A stretch of DNA of 64,000 nt from DATAEK01 sp036258055 (GTDB lineage: Bacteria; Acidobacteriota; Vicinamibacteria; Vicinamibacterales; 2-12-FULL-66-21), in assembly GCA_036258055.1 (NCBI GenBank), contig DATAEK010000061.1:1-64000 (forward strand). The letters are read 5' to 3'. The notes under the pieces are model-generated. The model saw only the letters and a program-made list of their open reading frames with translations. It was not told where the DNA came from and did not search any database. Every line of letters begins with the position of its first letter. Within the stretch, counting starts at the first letter, position 1. Positions 40,937-50,517 of the stretch are shown here, in pieces. Position numbers and translations under genes: made by a program.

Positions 40937-42183
40937 CGACGACCGCCCCCGCTCCCCATCAGGTCGAGTTCGATGTCGAACGGATCCGATCCGATTTTCC
41001 GATCCTCCGGCGTTCCGTGCGCGGCCGTCCGCTCGTCTATCTGGACAACGCGGCGACGACGCAGAAACCGCAGGCGGTGCTGGACGCGCTGACCGCCTAC
41101 TACACCGAGATCAACGCGAACGTGCACCGCGGCGTTCACCAGCTCAGTGAGCTCGCGACCGACGCCTACGAGGGATCGCGCGAAAAGATCCGCGCGTTCG
41201 TGAACGCGTCGAGCGTACAGGAGATCATCTTCACGCGGAACGCCACGGAGGGGATCAACCTCGTCGCCTACGCGTTCGCCAGGCCGATCCTGAAGGAAGG
41301 CGACGAGATCCTGATCTCCGCGATGGAGCACCACTCCAACATCGTGCCCTGGCAGCTGGTATGCGAGGAGCGCGGTGCGCACCTGCGCGTCGCGCCGATC
41401 GACGACTCCGGCGCGCTGATTGTGGAGGAGCTCGAGCGGCTGATCGGTCCACGGACGAAGCTCGTGTCGATCGCCCACATGTCGAACGCGCTCGGCACGG
41501 TGAACCCCGTGCGCGAGATCGTCGCGCTCGCCCACGCACGCGGTGTGCCGGTGCTCCTGGACGGATCGCAGGCCGCATACCACATGCCTGTGGATGTCCA
41601 GGCCATCGGCTGCGATTTCTACGCGGCGACCGGTCACAAGCTGTACGGTCCGACCGGTATCGGTTTTCTGTACGGCAAGGCGGAGCGGCTCGACGCGATG
41701 CCGCCGTTCATGGGCGGCGGCGACATGATCCGCAGCGTGTCGTTCGCGAAGTCGACGTGGAACGATCTGCCGCACAAGTTCGAAGCGGGCACGCCCGACA
41801 TTTCCGGCGCTGTCGGGCTCGGCGTGGCGCTCGACTACATCACTGCGATTGGGCTCGATCGCATCGAAGCGCACGAGCGCGACCTGCTTCAGTTCGGTAC
41901 CGATGCACTGGCGGCGATTCCGGGACTGCGCATGATCGGCACGGCACCGCACAAGGCGAGCATCCTGTCGTTCGTCATGGACGGAGTGCATCCGCACGAC
42001 ATCGGCACCATCGTCGACCGCGAGGGCGTCGCGATCCGGACCGGACATCACTGTGCGCAGCCGGTGATGGACCGATTTGGAGTTCCGGCGACCGCGCGTG
42101 CGTCGCTGGCGATGTACAACACGCGCGGCGATCTCGAAACGCTGGCGCGGGCTCTGACCCGCGTCCGCCAGGTATTTGCCTGA
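40933..42183 (+). CDS. sufS: Cysteine desulfurase SufS
   Basis: 416 residues. Group II PLP-dependent desulfurase supplying sulfur from cysteine as a persulfide. Motifs: YLDNAATTQKP near the N-terminus, NANVHRGVHQLSELAT, FTRNATEGINLVAY, SAMEHHSNIVPWQ, the PLP Lys in ATGHKLYGPTGIGFL, and the persulfide Cys in RTGHHCAQPVM. The N-terminal 15 residues are an extra Thr/Pro-rich start. It overlaps sufD and its stop overlaps the sufU start (TGATG), so translation is coupled on both sides. Confidence 0.97.
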   Translation: MTTTAPAPHQVEFDVERIRSDFPILRRSVRGRPLVYLDNAATTQKPQAVLDALTAYYTEINANVHRGVHQLSELATDAYEGSREKIRAFVNASSVQEIIFTRNATEGINLVAYAFARPILKEGDEILISAMEHHSNIVPWQLVCEERGAHLRVAPIDDSGALIVEELERLIGPRTKLVSIAHMSNALGTVNPVREIVALAHARGVPVLLDGSQAAYHMPVDVQAIGCDFYAATGHKLYGPTGIGFLYGKAERLDAMPPFMGGGDMIRSVSFAKSTWNDLPHKFEAGTPDISGAVGLGVALDYITAIGLDRIEAHERDLLQFGTDALAAIPGLRMIGTAPHKASILSFVMDGVHPHDIGTIVDREGVAIRTGHHCAQPVMDRFGVPATARASLAMYNTRGDLETLARALTRVRQVFA

Positions 42184-42626
42184 TGTCGGATCTGAGTGAC
42201 CTGTATCAGGAGGTCATCCTCGACCACAACAAGCGCCCCCGCAACTTTCGCGTGCTGGAGGCGCCGAGTCACACGGCTGAAGGCTACAACCCGCTCTGTG
42301 GCGATCGCCTCAGCCTGTTCCTCAAAGTCGAGGGAGACGTGATCGCGGACGTGGGCTTTCAGGGTTCCGGCTGTGCGATCTCGAAGGCGTCGGCCTCGCT
42401 CATGACCGACGCGCTCAAGGGCCGGCCGGTGTCCGAGGCCCGCGAGCTGTTCGAACGGTTTCACCGGATGGTGACGACGCCGCCGGATCAGCCGGTGGAG
42501 GACCTCGGCAAGCTGTCCGTGTTCTCGGGCGTCCGCCAGTTTCCGGTACGCGTGAAGTGCGCGAGCCTCGCGTGGCACACGCTCAAGGCCGCGTTGCAGC
42601 GCGAACGTCTCGTGAGCACGGAGTGA
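42183..42626 (+). CDS. sufU: SufU-type sulfur acceptor / scaffold
   Basis: 147 residues. SufU accepts the persulfide from SufS via a zinc-bound Cys. The three Cys and one Asp are present: Cys39 and Asp41 in NPLCGD, Cys64 in GSGCAIS, Cys126 in VRVKCASLAWHTL. The long spacing between Cys64 and Cys126 (the SufU insertion with GRPVSEARELFERFHRM) separates it from IscU. Genes for sufS and sufU overlap, matching their partnership. Confidence 0.95.
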   Translation: MSDLSDLYQEVILDHNKRPRNFRVLEAPSHTAEGYNPLCGDRLSLFLKVEGDVIADVGFQGSGCAISKASASLMTDALKGRPVSEARELFERFHRMVTTPPDQPVEDLGKLSVFSGVRQFPVRVKCASLAWHTLKAALQRERLVSTE

Positions 42627-42632
42627 CGCGGA

Positions 42633-42685
42633 ATGCCAAAATCGCCGGAATTGGCACGATCGCCGAAATTGCCGGAATTTCCCCG
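42633..42685. repeat. Nonamer-phased repeat between sufU and sufT
   Basis: GCCAAAATC-GCCGGAATT-GGCACGATC-GCCGAAATT-GCCGGAATT: five related 9-mers. A similar set lies at 61608-61640. If sufT starts at GTG 42623, the repeat is translated as an Ala/Ile/Gly-rich N-terminus. Confidence 0.6.
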
Positions 42686-42688
42686 AAC

Positions 42689-43084
42689 ATGAAACCCTTG
42701 CCCATGGTGCCGCAGCCCGCGCCTGACACGCCGCCGTCCACGAACGCGACCGCGGGTCTCGTTGCCGACGCGGCCAAGACGGAAGAGCTCAAGCCGAAGA
42801 TCGTCGATGCGATCCGCACGATCTTCGACCCCGAGATTCCCGTGAACATCTGGGAGCTCGGTCTGATCTACGACATCGTGGTGGACGCGAACGGCGTTGC
42901 CGGCATCCGGATGACGCTGACCGCGCCCGGGTGTCCAGCCGCGCAATCGCTGCCCGTGGAAGTCGCGAACAAAACGAAAGCCGTTCCGGGCGTCACCGAC
43001 GCCACCGTGGACATCGTCTGGGAGCCGGCCTGGAGCCAGGAGCGCATGTCCGATGCGGCCCGCCTCCAGCTGGGTTTGTGGTAA
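42689..43084 (+). CDS. sufT: SufT / MIP18-family (DUF59) Fe-S maturation protein
   Basis: 131 residues from ATG 42689. The alternative GTG 42623 overlaps the sufU stop (GTGA) and would add 22 residues encoded by a nonamer repeat. The conserved domain begins near LKPKIVDAIRTIFDPEIPVNIWELGLIYDI, a hallmark of the family, and includes the Cys in LTAPGCPAAQSLP. SufT is an accessory factor for Fe-S protein maturation, and its gene commonly sits in suf operons. It ends overlapping the rrf2 start (TAATG). Confidence 0.92.
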   Translation: MKPLPMVPQPAPDTPPSTNATAGLVADAAKTEELKPKIVDAIRTIFDPEIPVNIWELGLIYDIVVDANGVAGIRMTLTAPGCPAAQSLPVEVANKTKAVPGVTDATVDIVWEPAWSQERMSDAARLQLGLW

Positions 43085-43542
43085 TGCTCCGACTCTCCAA
43101 GAAAGCTGACTACGCGCTGATGGCGATGAAGCATCTGGCAACGCGCCCCGATGGCGGGTCGTCCAGCGCGCGCGAGATCGCCGAGCAATACGACATCCCG
43201 ATTGAGCTGATGGCGAAAGTCCTGCAACGCCTTGTGCGGCGCGGCTTGCTGACCTCGCACCAGGGCACCCGCGGCGGGTATCGGCTGTCGCGGCCGGCTG
43301 TCGTGATCTCGGTCGCCGACGTGATCCAGGCGATCGACGGCCCGCTGACCGTCACGGCATGTTCGACCGACGCCGACAGCTGCGGGCAGTTCGCGAAGTG
43401 CAGTGTCCGCGATCCCCTCTGGCGGCTCAAGGACCGCATCGTTGAAGCCCTCGCCACCTGTTCGCTGCAGGAGATGTCGGCGGACGGTCCGGCTGACGAG
43501 CTGAGCGTGCCACTCGCGTTCACTCGCAGCGCCAAGCCGTGA
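43084..43542 (+). CDS. Rrf2-family Fe-S-sensing transcriptional regulator
   Basis: 152 residues. The N-terminal winged helix reads LRLSKKADYALMAMKHLA, with the recognition region SSAREIAEQYDIPIELMAKVLQRL and the wing GTRGGYRLSR. Three Cys, Cys93, Cys100 and Cys106, are spaced as in IscR/RsrR-type regulators that bind [2Fe-2S] or [4Fe-4S] clusters. It probably represses or activates the operon in which it is encoded, via the inverted repeats near 36557-36597. It overlaps sufT at the start and the next desulfurase gene at the end (GTGA). Confidence 0.92.
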   Translation: MLRLSKKADYALMAMKHLATRPDGGSSSAREIAEQYDIPIELMAKVLQRLVRRGLLTSHQGTRGGYRLSRPAVVISVADVIQAIDGPLTVTACSTDADSCGQFAKCSVRDPLWRLKDRIVEALATCSLQEMSADGPADELSVPLAFTRSAKP

Positions 43543-44699
43543 GCCAGCGCCCCGTCTATCTCGACTACCACGCGACGACGCCCGTCGACCCGCGTGTCCT
43601 CGAGACGATGTTGCCGTACTTCACCGAGGAGTTCGGCAATCCCGCGAGCCGCCAGCATCCGTTCGGATGGCGCGCGCAGGAGGCGGTCGAACGCGCGCGG
43701 AGTCAGGTGGCGGCGCTGATCGGCGCGTCGGCCAAAGAAATCTTCTTCACAAGCGGCGCGACCGAATCGAACAACCTCGCGATCAAGGGGGCCGCACACG
43801 CGCTTCGCGATCGCGGCGATCACGTCGTCACGGTGGCAACCGAGCACAAGTCGGTGCTCGATTCCTGCAGCCGGCTCGAGCGCGACGGCTGGCGCGTGAC
43901 GCGTGTGCCCGTGACCGCCGATGGGTTCGTCGATCTCGATCGACTCCGATCCGAGATCACGGATCGAACCGTGCTCGTCTCGGTCATGGCCGCCAACAAT
44001 GAGATCGGCGTCATCCAGCCGCTCGCCGCGATTGTGCAGATCGCCCACGACCGCGGGGCGCTCGTGCACAGCGACGCTGCCCAGGCCGCCGGCAAGATTC
44101 CGCTCGACGTCAACGAGATGGGCGTGGATCTGTTGTCGCTCACCGGGCACAAGTACTACGGACCGAAGGGGGCTGGCGCGATCTTCATCAAGCGCCGCAA
44201 GCCTCGACTCGAATTGACCAGTCAGCTCGAAGGCGGCGGACAGGAAAGCGGTGTCCGGTCAGGAACCCTCAACGTGCCTGGAATCGTAGGTCTCGGCAAG
44301 GCCGCGGAGATCTGCGAGCAGGAGATGCCTGCCGAAGGCGCGCGCCTGCGGACGTTGCGCGACCGCCTGCTGGACGGACTGCGGCGGAACCTCGACGGCG
44401 TTCGCGTCAACGGATCGATGACCGATCGATTGCCTCACAACCTCCACGTCAGCTTCGAGGACGTCGAAGGCGAAGGATTGCTGATGGCGCTTGGCGACCT
44501 CGCGGTTTCGACCGGGTCCGCGTGCAGCTCGGGCTCGCACGCGCCGTCACATGTGCTGCAGGCCATCGGCGCCGTCGGTGAGCGCTCTGGCGCCGTCGTA
44601 CGTTTCGGTCTCGGCCGCGGCACGACCGACGCCGACATCGCCTTCGCCATCGATCGCCTGACCACCGTCGTCCGCAGCCTTCGCAAGTCGGTGGTCTGA
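43539..44699 (+). CDS. iscS: Cysteine desulfurase IscS/NifS type
   Basis: 386 residues from GTG 43539, overlapping the rrf2 stop. Group I desulfurase: YLDYHATTPVDPRVLETM, FFTSGATESNNLAIKG, ATEHKSVLDSC, NNEIGVIQPLA, the PLP Lys in SLTGHKYYGPKGAGA, GGGQESGVRSGT, and the mobile-loop Cys in STGSACSSGSHAPSHVL. Having both a SufS and an IscS-like enzyme in one operon is unusual; this copy may serve thiolation of tRNA or cofactors. Selenocysteine lyase or selenium delivery is a further possibility in view of the two UGA-containing genes. Confidence 0.94.
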   Translation: MSQRPVYLDYHATTPVDPRVLETMLPYFTEEFGNPASRQHPFGWRAQEAVERARSQVAALIGASAKEIFFTSGATESNNLAIKGAAHALRDRGDHVVTVATEHKSVLDSCSRLERDGWRVTRVPVTADGFVDLDRLRSEITDRTVLVSVMAANNEIGVIQPLAAIVQIAHDRGALVHSDAAQAAGKIPLDVNEMGVDLLSLTGHKYYGPKGAGAIFIKRRKPRLELTSQLEGGGQESGVRSGTLNVPGIVGLGKAAEICEQEMPAEGARLRTLRDRLLDGLRRNLDGVRVNGSMTDRLPHNLHVSFEDVEGEGLLMALGDLAVSTGSACSSGSHAPSHVLQAIGAVGERSGAVVRFGLGRGTTDADIAFAIDRLTTVVRSLRKSVV

Positions 44700-44796
44700 G
44701 CGATTCTCCCGACACTCATCCCTCAGGAACGAACCCAGAACCTCGAGAGCCAATAGAACCCGAGTGTCGCGATCCTTTGTCCCACGGTCGCTGACG

Positions 44797-47274
44797 TCAG
44801 CCTTCGCGCAGCGCTGTGGTCGGATCCAGTCCGGCCGCTCTGCGCGCGGGAAGCCAGGACGAGAATGCGGCGATGACGAAGAAGACGACGCCCATCGCGA
44901 GGAACGTCATCGGATCCGTCGGACCTACGCCGACGAGCATCGTCCGCATGGCGCGTGTCAGGATGAGCGCGGCCACCAGCCCCAGTCCGATGCCAGCGGC
45001 ACTCAGCCGGAGGCCGTAACCGACCACGAGCCGAAGTATCCGCGACGGTGAGGCACCGAGCGACATGCGGACGCCGATCTCCGCGGTCCGCTGACGCACG
45101 ACGGTCGAGAGCACGCCGTAGAGACCGACAGCCACGAGGAGCGCCGCCATCACCGCGAAGACGGCAAGGAGCGTCAAGGAGAACTGCGTGCCCGCTTGAG
45201 CGCGTCGCACGAGCTGTTCGGCCGGCAGGATGTCCATCATGAGGAACTGTGGATCGACGGATGCCACAGCCGCGCGGACGCTGCCGGCGTAGCCTGCGGG
45301 ATCGCCCTTCACGCGCACGGCCCACTTGCGCGCTCCGAATCCGAGGAATCCCTCGGCGAAGTACGCCTGCTCCCGACCCACATCTGCGAGCGTCGTCACC
45401 CGCTGGTGCGCGACCACGCCGATGATGTCCACGAGCTCCGGTTCAGGAGTGCGGATGCGGATGAGGATCCGTTTGCCGACCGCGGATTGATTCGGGAAGG
45501 CTTTGGCCGCGAGGACCGAGTCGACGACGACGAGGTTGCGTTTGGGATCGTTGTCGGCCTCGGTGAACGTGCGGCCCTCGATGAGCCGCGTGCGCATCGC
45601 GTCGAAGTAACCGGGACGGACCAATTGCCAGTCGACCGCCTGGAACTTCGTGTTGTCCGCCGCCGCATCCTCCTTCCCCCATCGGATCGTGCTGAAGCCG
45701 CCGGCAAGGGGGAAGGGAAACGAGGCCGTGACGTCCTCGACGCCGGGAATCGCTCGAATTCTTTCAGCAATCTGGTTGGCCACTGCATGGCGCTGATCGG
45801 GCGGGCCGCCCCGTCCGCCGAGGAGCTGGAACGTGAGCAGGCCGCGTGGATCGAATCCGGGATCGATGCGCTGCAGCTCGAGGAAGCTGCGGAACATCAG
45901 GCCCGATCCGATCAGCAGCACGAAGCAGAGTGCCACTTCGAGGACGACGACGACACTTCGAAAGATGCCGCGTCCGCCTCTGAGCCCGGCGTTGCGGCCA
46001 CTCCCTTGAAGGGCGGCGACGAGGTCCAGCTTGAACGCACCCCACGCGGGGACCATCCCGAACAGGAATGCGCAGGCCAGGGCAATCGCAGCGGTGAAAG
46101 CAAGGACGCTGGGATCGATCCGGACTGAGTCCAGGCGTGGCAGGTTCGCGGGCGCCAAGGCCAGCAGCTGGCTGACACCAACGCGCGCCAGCATGATGCC
46201 GGCCAGCGTTCCAATCGCGGTCAGGACGAACGCTTCGGCGAGCATCTGCCGGACGATGCGGCCGCGGCCCGCGCCGAGAGCCGCGCGCACGGCGAGCTCG
46301 GGCTCGCGCAACGAGGCGCGGACGAGCAGAAGATTGGCGACGTTCGCGCACGCGATGAGGAGCAAAAAAATGACGGCGCCCATGAGGGCGAGCAGCGCCG
46401 GCCGGACCTCGTTGACGAGCGCAGCATGCATCGGTTCCAGCCGTGCGTAGAACCCTGCGGTCTGTTGAATCGGAAAGTCCTTCCGCAGACGGGCCGACAC
46501 GGCCTCCACTTCCTCCTGTGCGCGTGCGAGCGAGACGCCAGGCTTCAGCCGTCCGATCGGACGCAGGCCGTACGTACTGCGATTCGCGTTGTTGTACTGC
46601 TGGCGGTTCGCGATCCATATGTCCGGCCGTTGCTCGACGTTGTCGGCGGGCGGAAACGCCAGCTCGAACTGTGGTGCCAGCACGCCCACGATCTCCGGGC
46701 GTGGTCCTGCAGGGATGCGCTGCCCGATGACGTCGCTCTTGCCGCCGTAGCGGCGTTGCCAGTACTCGTGGCTGAGGATGGCTACGACGGGGACCGGTGG
46801 GGGTCCGGGCGCGGCCGGCTGGGCGCCTTGGGGCAACTGCTGCAGCGGCTGCGGCAGGCCATCGGCTTCGGTGAAGTCGCGGCCCTGCGCAATTCGCGCG
46901 CCCATGACCTGGAAGAAATTCGTCGTCACGAATCCCGTGCGGACCTGCTCCGGCGTGCCGTCAGCGCCCGGGATCACCTGGCGCAGCGTGCGGACGGCCG
47001 CCATGTCTTCGAACGATTCCTTCGAGCCGTTCTTGATGTCGATGAAGTTCTCGATCGACAGCGGCATCGAGAGGTTGTCACGCGCGCGCAGGTCCATGTA
47101 CATGACGGCGAGCCGTTCGGGATCTTTGTAGGGAAGCGGCCTGAGAAGGACAGCGTTGGCGACACTGAAGATTGCCGCGCTGGCGCCGATGCCGAGCGCA
47201 ATCGTCAGCGCGGCGGCGATCGTGAACACAGGGCTGCGACGGAGGGTCCGCACCGCCAGGAGAAGATCGCGCAT
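44797..47274 (-). CDS. MacB/FtsX-type ABC permease of the large acidobacterial (ADOP) kind
   Basis: 825 residues. The layout is duplicated: an N-terminal membrane helix (SPVFTIAAALTIALGIGASAAIF), a periplasmic MacB-core domain, three helices including FLLLIACANVANLLLVRASL, a second periplasmic domain and a final three-helix set (VRQRTAEIGVRMSLGASPSRI, then SSWLPARRAAGLDP). GAGGA lies just upstream of the start. No ATPase gene adjoins, as is typical for this paralogous family, which is strongly expanded in Acidobacteria. Substrate is unknown. It converges with iscS. Confidence 0.93.
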   Translation of the reverse strand: MRDLLLAVRTLRRSPVFTIAAALTIALGIGASAAIFSVANAVLLRPLPYKDPERLAVMYMDLRARDNLSMPLSIENFIDIKNGSKESFEDMAAVRTLRQVIPGADGTPEQVRTGFVTTNFFQVMGARIAQGRDFTEADGLPQPLQQLPQGAQPAAPGPPPVPVVAILSHEYWQRRYGGKSDVIGQRIPAGPRPEIVGVLAPQFELAFPPADNVEQRPDIWIANRQQYNNANRSTYGLRPIGRLKPGVSLARAQEEVEAVSARLRKDFPIQQTAGFYARLEPMHAALVNEVRPALLALMGAVIFLLLIACANVANLLLVRASLREPELAVRAALGAGRGRIVRQMLAEAFVLTAIGTLAGIMLARVGVSQLLALAPANLPRLDSVRIDPSVLAFTAAIALACAFLFGMVPAWGAFKLDLVAALQGSGRNAGLRGGRGIFRSVVVVLEVALCFVLLIGSGLMFRSFLELQRIDPGFDPRGLLTFQLLGGRGGPPDQRHAVANQIAERIRAIPGVEDVTASFPFPLAGGFSTIRWGKEDAAADNTKFQAVDWQLVRPGYFDAMRTRLIEGRTFTEADNDPKRNLVVVDSVLAAKAFPNQSAVGKRILIRIRTPEPELVDIIGVVAHQRVTTLADVGREQAYFAEGFLGFGARKWAVRVKGDPAGYAGSVRAAVASVDPQFLMMDILPAEQLVRRAQAGTQFSLTLLAVFAVMAALLVAVGLYGVLSTVVRQRTAEIGVRMSLGASPSRILRLVVGYGLRLSAAGIGLGLVAALILTRAMRTMLVGVGPTDPMTFLAMGVVFFVIAAFSSWLPARRAAGLDPTTALREG

Positions 47275-47467
47275 CGAGTCCTCGCTTGCGTGTGAACGGT
47301 AAGATGACTACCCGGCGCCGGCAAGCTCGGGCGGTCGCGGGAATTCTGACACACTGTCAGGGCTCCGGTCCCGGCTCCTCATTCCACCTGAGATCTCGAG
47401 GCTTGGTTGGAGCACAATGGCCGGCGATGTGAGGCGACGGAGACCATTGGATGGACTGGAGTGTGTG

Positions 47468-47899
47468 ATGAGGCGATTGGCATGCGCGATGGCTGTGTTG
47501 TTGTTCGCGGGGACCGGGAGCTCAGCGCAAGGTGATCGTGCAACGCAGGGACCTCCCAGCATCACCGGGACATGGACGGGGACGTGGAGTGCGTACAGTC
47601 CGGCGCGCGCGACGACGCCCCCGAAGGAACTGTGCGCGAAACTGACGGCCGCGATTGACCAGAAAGGGGATGTCTGGCAAGCCGTCTTCGAAGGTGATTG
47701 CGGCCGACCTTATAAGTACACGATCACGATGGAAGGTCGCCTCGTCGGCGGCGTCGTGATGTTCAAGGGCACGGCGGATCTCGGACCGCGCGACGGCGGT
47801 GTCTACGACTGGATCGGCCGGGCCAACAACGACGAGTTCGTCGGGTTCTTCACGAGCGCCGCATACACCGGTGTGTTCAGCATGACGCGACCGAAGTGA
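47468..47899 (+). CDS. Small secreted protein, unknown function
   Basis: 143 residues from ATG 47468, with a signal peptide (MRRLACAMAVLLFAGTGSSAQ). The mature part begins with a GTWTGTW repeat and continues as a small beta-rich domain (YTITMEGRLVGGVVMFKGTADL), resembling secreted calycin- or lipocalin-like domains. Two Cys (near residues 58 and 79) could form a disulfide. No family is assigned. It stands alone, with 193 and 252 bases of intergenic space on each side, in which I see no other gene. Confidence 0.7.
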   Translation: MRRLACAMAVLLFAGTGSSAQGDRATQGPPSITGTWTGTWSAYSPARATTPPKELCAKLTAAIDQKGDVWQAVFEGDCGRPYKYTITMEGRLVGGVVMFKGTADLGPRDGGVYDWIGRANNDEFVGFFTSAAYTGVFSMTRPK

Positions 47900-48151
47900 G
47901 GTCGGGTCATGGCGGGAATGGGTTCGGGCGTCGGGTAGGTCGTGGACACGTTTCTTCCCTGCGCCGTCAGCATCCTGACAGTGCACACGGCAGAGCTTAC
48001 ACCTCGTCCGTATTAGAGTTGCCGCCCGGCTCAAATCGCCGAGTGCGCTTCTTTCCTGTCGGCTCTGTGAGTTGCGGCATTAGGTCAACCGGGCAAGTCG
48101 ATAGCCGGATGAGTTGTGTCCGACTGGCAGAGACGTTGCTCCTCAGGTGGC

Positions 48152-49699
48152 ATGGCCTACGGCATCAAGGGCACACCTCCGCCGAGGCCCCTGATCGTGG
48201 TCTCGAATCGCGAGCCGTATCACCACACCAGACGTGATGACGGATCGATCGATGTCACGACTGCGACGGGCGGTGTCGCCGTCGCGCTCGATGCCTTGAT
48301 GCGTCAACGGTCAGGCACCTGGGTTGCGCATGGATCCGCCGACGCCGATCTCGCGGTTGTCGACCAACATGATCGCGTCGCCGTGCCGCCAGATTCTCCT
48401 GCGTATTTGCTGCGACGGCTCTGGATCACCGCAGACGAGGAGCGGCGCTACTACCGCGGTTTCGCGAACGAAGGACTGTGGCCGCTCTGCCACCTTGCGC
48501 ATGTCCGGCCGGTCTTCCGAGCGGACGATTGGGCCGCGTACCGAACCGTGAACGCCCGCTTCGCAGATGCCGTCGCGACGGAGATGAAAACCGGAGCCGA
48601 ACTGGTCTTCATCCAGGACTACCACCTCGCGTTGATGGCGGCGTCGCTGCGCGCCCGGCGTCCGCTGGCGAGGACCGCAATCTTCTGGCACATTCCGTGG
48701 CCACATGCTGACAGCCTTCGGATCTGCCCCTGGCGCCGGGAGATCCTGCGGGGGCTGCTCGCGAACGACGTCGTGGCTTTCCAGCTGGATCGCGATCGAC
48801 GGAACTTTCTCCAGAGCGTGCGAGACGAACTGCGCGCGCCGATCGACGGCGACCGCGTGTTCGTCGGTCACCGCGAGGTTCGCGTGATGACGTCAGCGAT
48901 TGGCGTTGACGTGGCGCACATCCAGCAAATGGCTGCCGACCCGGATCTGGCGGCTGAGTCTTCGCGTTTCTGCCGCGAGCTCGGCCTCGACGATCCCGCT
49001 CTCACCGCAATCGGCATCGGCGTGGATCGGCTCGACTACACCAAAGGGATTGCCGAACGCCTCGACGCGATCGATGCCTTGCTCACGCGCCGCCCCGATC
49101 TTCGCTCGCACCTCGCTTTCGTCCAGGTTGGTGTACCGTCACGCTCGACGATCGCGGCCTACTCACAGGTGGAGCGGGACATCGACGCCCGTGTGGCGTG
49201 GCTGAACGTGAAGCACGGGGCGGGTCCGGATCGCGGGCCTGTCCGCTATCGCAAATCTGCGCTGACCCTACGCGAGCTCACCGCGCTCTACCGGCTCGCG
49301 GACTTCGCGGTCGTCAGCCCGTTGCACGACGGGATGAACCTGGTCGCGAAAGAGTTCGTCGCTGCGAGAACGGACGATGGCGGCGTGCTGGTGCTGAGTG
49401 AGATGGCCGGAGCCGCTGAAGAACTGAAGGACGCGCTGTTGTTCAATCCGTACGACGCGGACGGATTCGCGCGCGCGATTGAGCAGGCGATCCTGATGCC
49501 GTCGGGCGAACGGGCCATCCGGATGCGTTCGCTGCGACGAACCGTCACCGGCCGCGACGTTTTCCGCTGGGCCGAGGACATTCTCAACAGCCTCGATCGC
49601 TCGCACGGGCCGGCCCATCGCCTCGAGGTCCTTCCATCCCGTTTGCCCGCTGGTTACCTTCGCCCCGCTGTCATCGCGAGACGCGATGTCCGCGGCTGA
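48152..49699 (+). CDS. otsA: Trehalose-6-phosphate synthase (GT20)
   Basis: 515 residues from ATG 48152. Transfers glucose from an NDP-glucose to glucose-6-phosphate. Motifs: LIVVSNREPYHH (N-terminal donor/acceptor loop), GGVAVALDAL, FIQDYHLALMA with the catalytic Asp, IFWHIPWPHAD, GVDRLDYTKGIAER, and HDGMNLVAKEFVAAR. The downstream phosphatase overlaps by 14 bases and completes trehalose synthesis. Glucosylglycerol-phosphate synthase is a close relative, but pairing with OtsB favours trehalose. Function: compatible solute and stress protection. No strong ribosome binding site is visible. Confidence 0.95.
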   Translation: MAYGIKGTPPPRPLIVVSNREPYHHTRRDDGSIDVTTATGGVAVALDALMRQRSGTWVAHGSADADLAVVDQHDRVAVPPDSPAYLLRRLWITADEERRYYRGFANEGLWPLCHLAHVRPVFRADDWAAYRTVNARFADAVATEMKTGAELVFIQDYHLALMAASLRARRPLARTAIFWHIPWPHADSLRICPWRREILRGLLANDVVAFQLDRDRRNFLQSVRDELRAPIDGDRVFVGHREVRVMTSAIGVDVAHIQQMAADPDLAAESSRFCRELGLDDPALTAIGIGVDRLDYTKGIAERLDAIDALLTRRPDLRSHLAFVQVGVPSRSTIAAYSQVERDIDARVAWLNVKHGAGPDRGPVRYRKSALTLRELTALYRLADFAVVSPLHDGMNLVAKEFVAARTDDGGVLVLSEMAGAAEELKDALLFNPYDADGFARAIEQAILMPSGERAIRMRSLRRTVTGRDVFRWAEDILNSLDRSHGPAHRLEVLPSRLPAGYLRPAVIARRDVRG

Positions 49700-50483
49700 C
49701 GTTCGCAGGGCCGCCGAGGCCATCCGCGCCGGTTCCGCCGCTCGGCACTTGCTCCTGTTCTCCGATTTCGACGGCACGCTGTGCGAGTTTCGCGTCGATC
49801 CCCAATCGGTCCGTCTATCCGACGCGCGGCGCCTGCTCCTGGAGTCGATCGGCACGTCGGGAAACGCGACGGTTGCGATCGTGAGCGGCCGCCGACTCGA
49901 CGACGTGCGGGCGCGCGCAGATCTGACTCTGCCCGCGTACTACGCAGGTCTTCACGGTCTCGAGATCGCGGGACCTGACGGCGTGTTCCGTCATCCCGAC
50001 GTAGACGGAACGGTGGCGCTCGTTCACCAGCTGGTGCGTTCGCTGACTGCCGCAGTTGCCGGCCTGCACGGCGTCTTCATCGAAGACAAGGAGCTGTCTC
50101 TCGTGACCCACTACAGGGACGCGTCTCCCGCCGACGCGGAGCGTGCCGTGGACACCGTTTCGCGCCTGGTGCGTTCACACATTGATGCCGGACGCCTTCG
50201 TGTCATGCAGGGGTCCGGCATGCTGGAATTCCTACCTGACATCCCGTGGCACAAAGGCAGCGCCGTCGAGTGGATCATCGACAAGGTGTCGCGACGCCAC
50301 CACAATCCCTGGCCGGTCTACATCGGTGACGACGTCACCGATCAGGATGCGTTTGGCGCGCTACGTGGGCGCGGACTCTCGATTGCCGCGGCCCCACGCG
50401 CGACCGGCGCGGAGATCTCGCTCGACGGCCCGCGCGAGGTCGAAGATCTGCTCCGGTCGCTGACCGACGTGGCTTCCGGCTGA
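49686..50483 (+). CDS. otsB: Trehalose-6-phosphate phosphatase
   Basis: 265 residues. A HAD-superfamily phosphatase: motif I LLFSDFDGTLCEF with the nucleophile and general-acid Asp, motif II VAIVSGR, the Lys in IPWHKGSAVEWI, and motif IV YIGDDVTDQDAF. The family cap has YYAGLHGLEIAGPDG. It overlaps the otsA stop by 14 bases, so the two enzymes are translated together and act sequentially in the cytoplasm. Confidence 0.96.
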   Translation: MSAADVRRAAEAIRAGSAARHLLLFSDFDGTLCEFRVDPQSVRLSDARRLLLESIGTSGNATVAIVSGRRLDDVRARADLTLPAYYAGLHGLEIAGPDGVFRHPDVDGTVALVHQLVRSLTAAVAGLHGVFIEDKELSLVTHYRDASPADAERAVDTVSRLVRSHIDAGRLRVMQGSGMLEFLPDIPWHKGSAVEWIIDKVSRRHHNPWPVYIGDDVTDQDAFGALRGRGLSIAAAPRATGAEISLDGPREVEDLLRSLTDVASG

Positions 50484-50517
50484 TGTGGAGTACGATCGGG
50501 TTTTTGGGGACCGCTCA

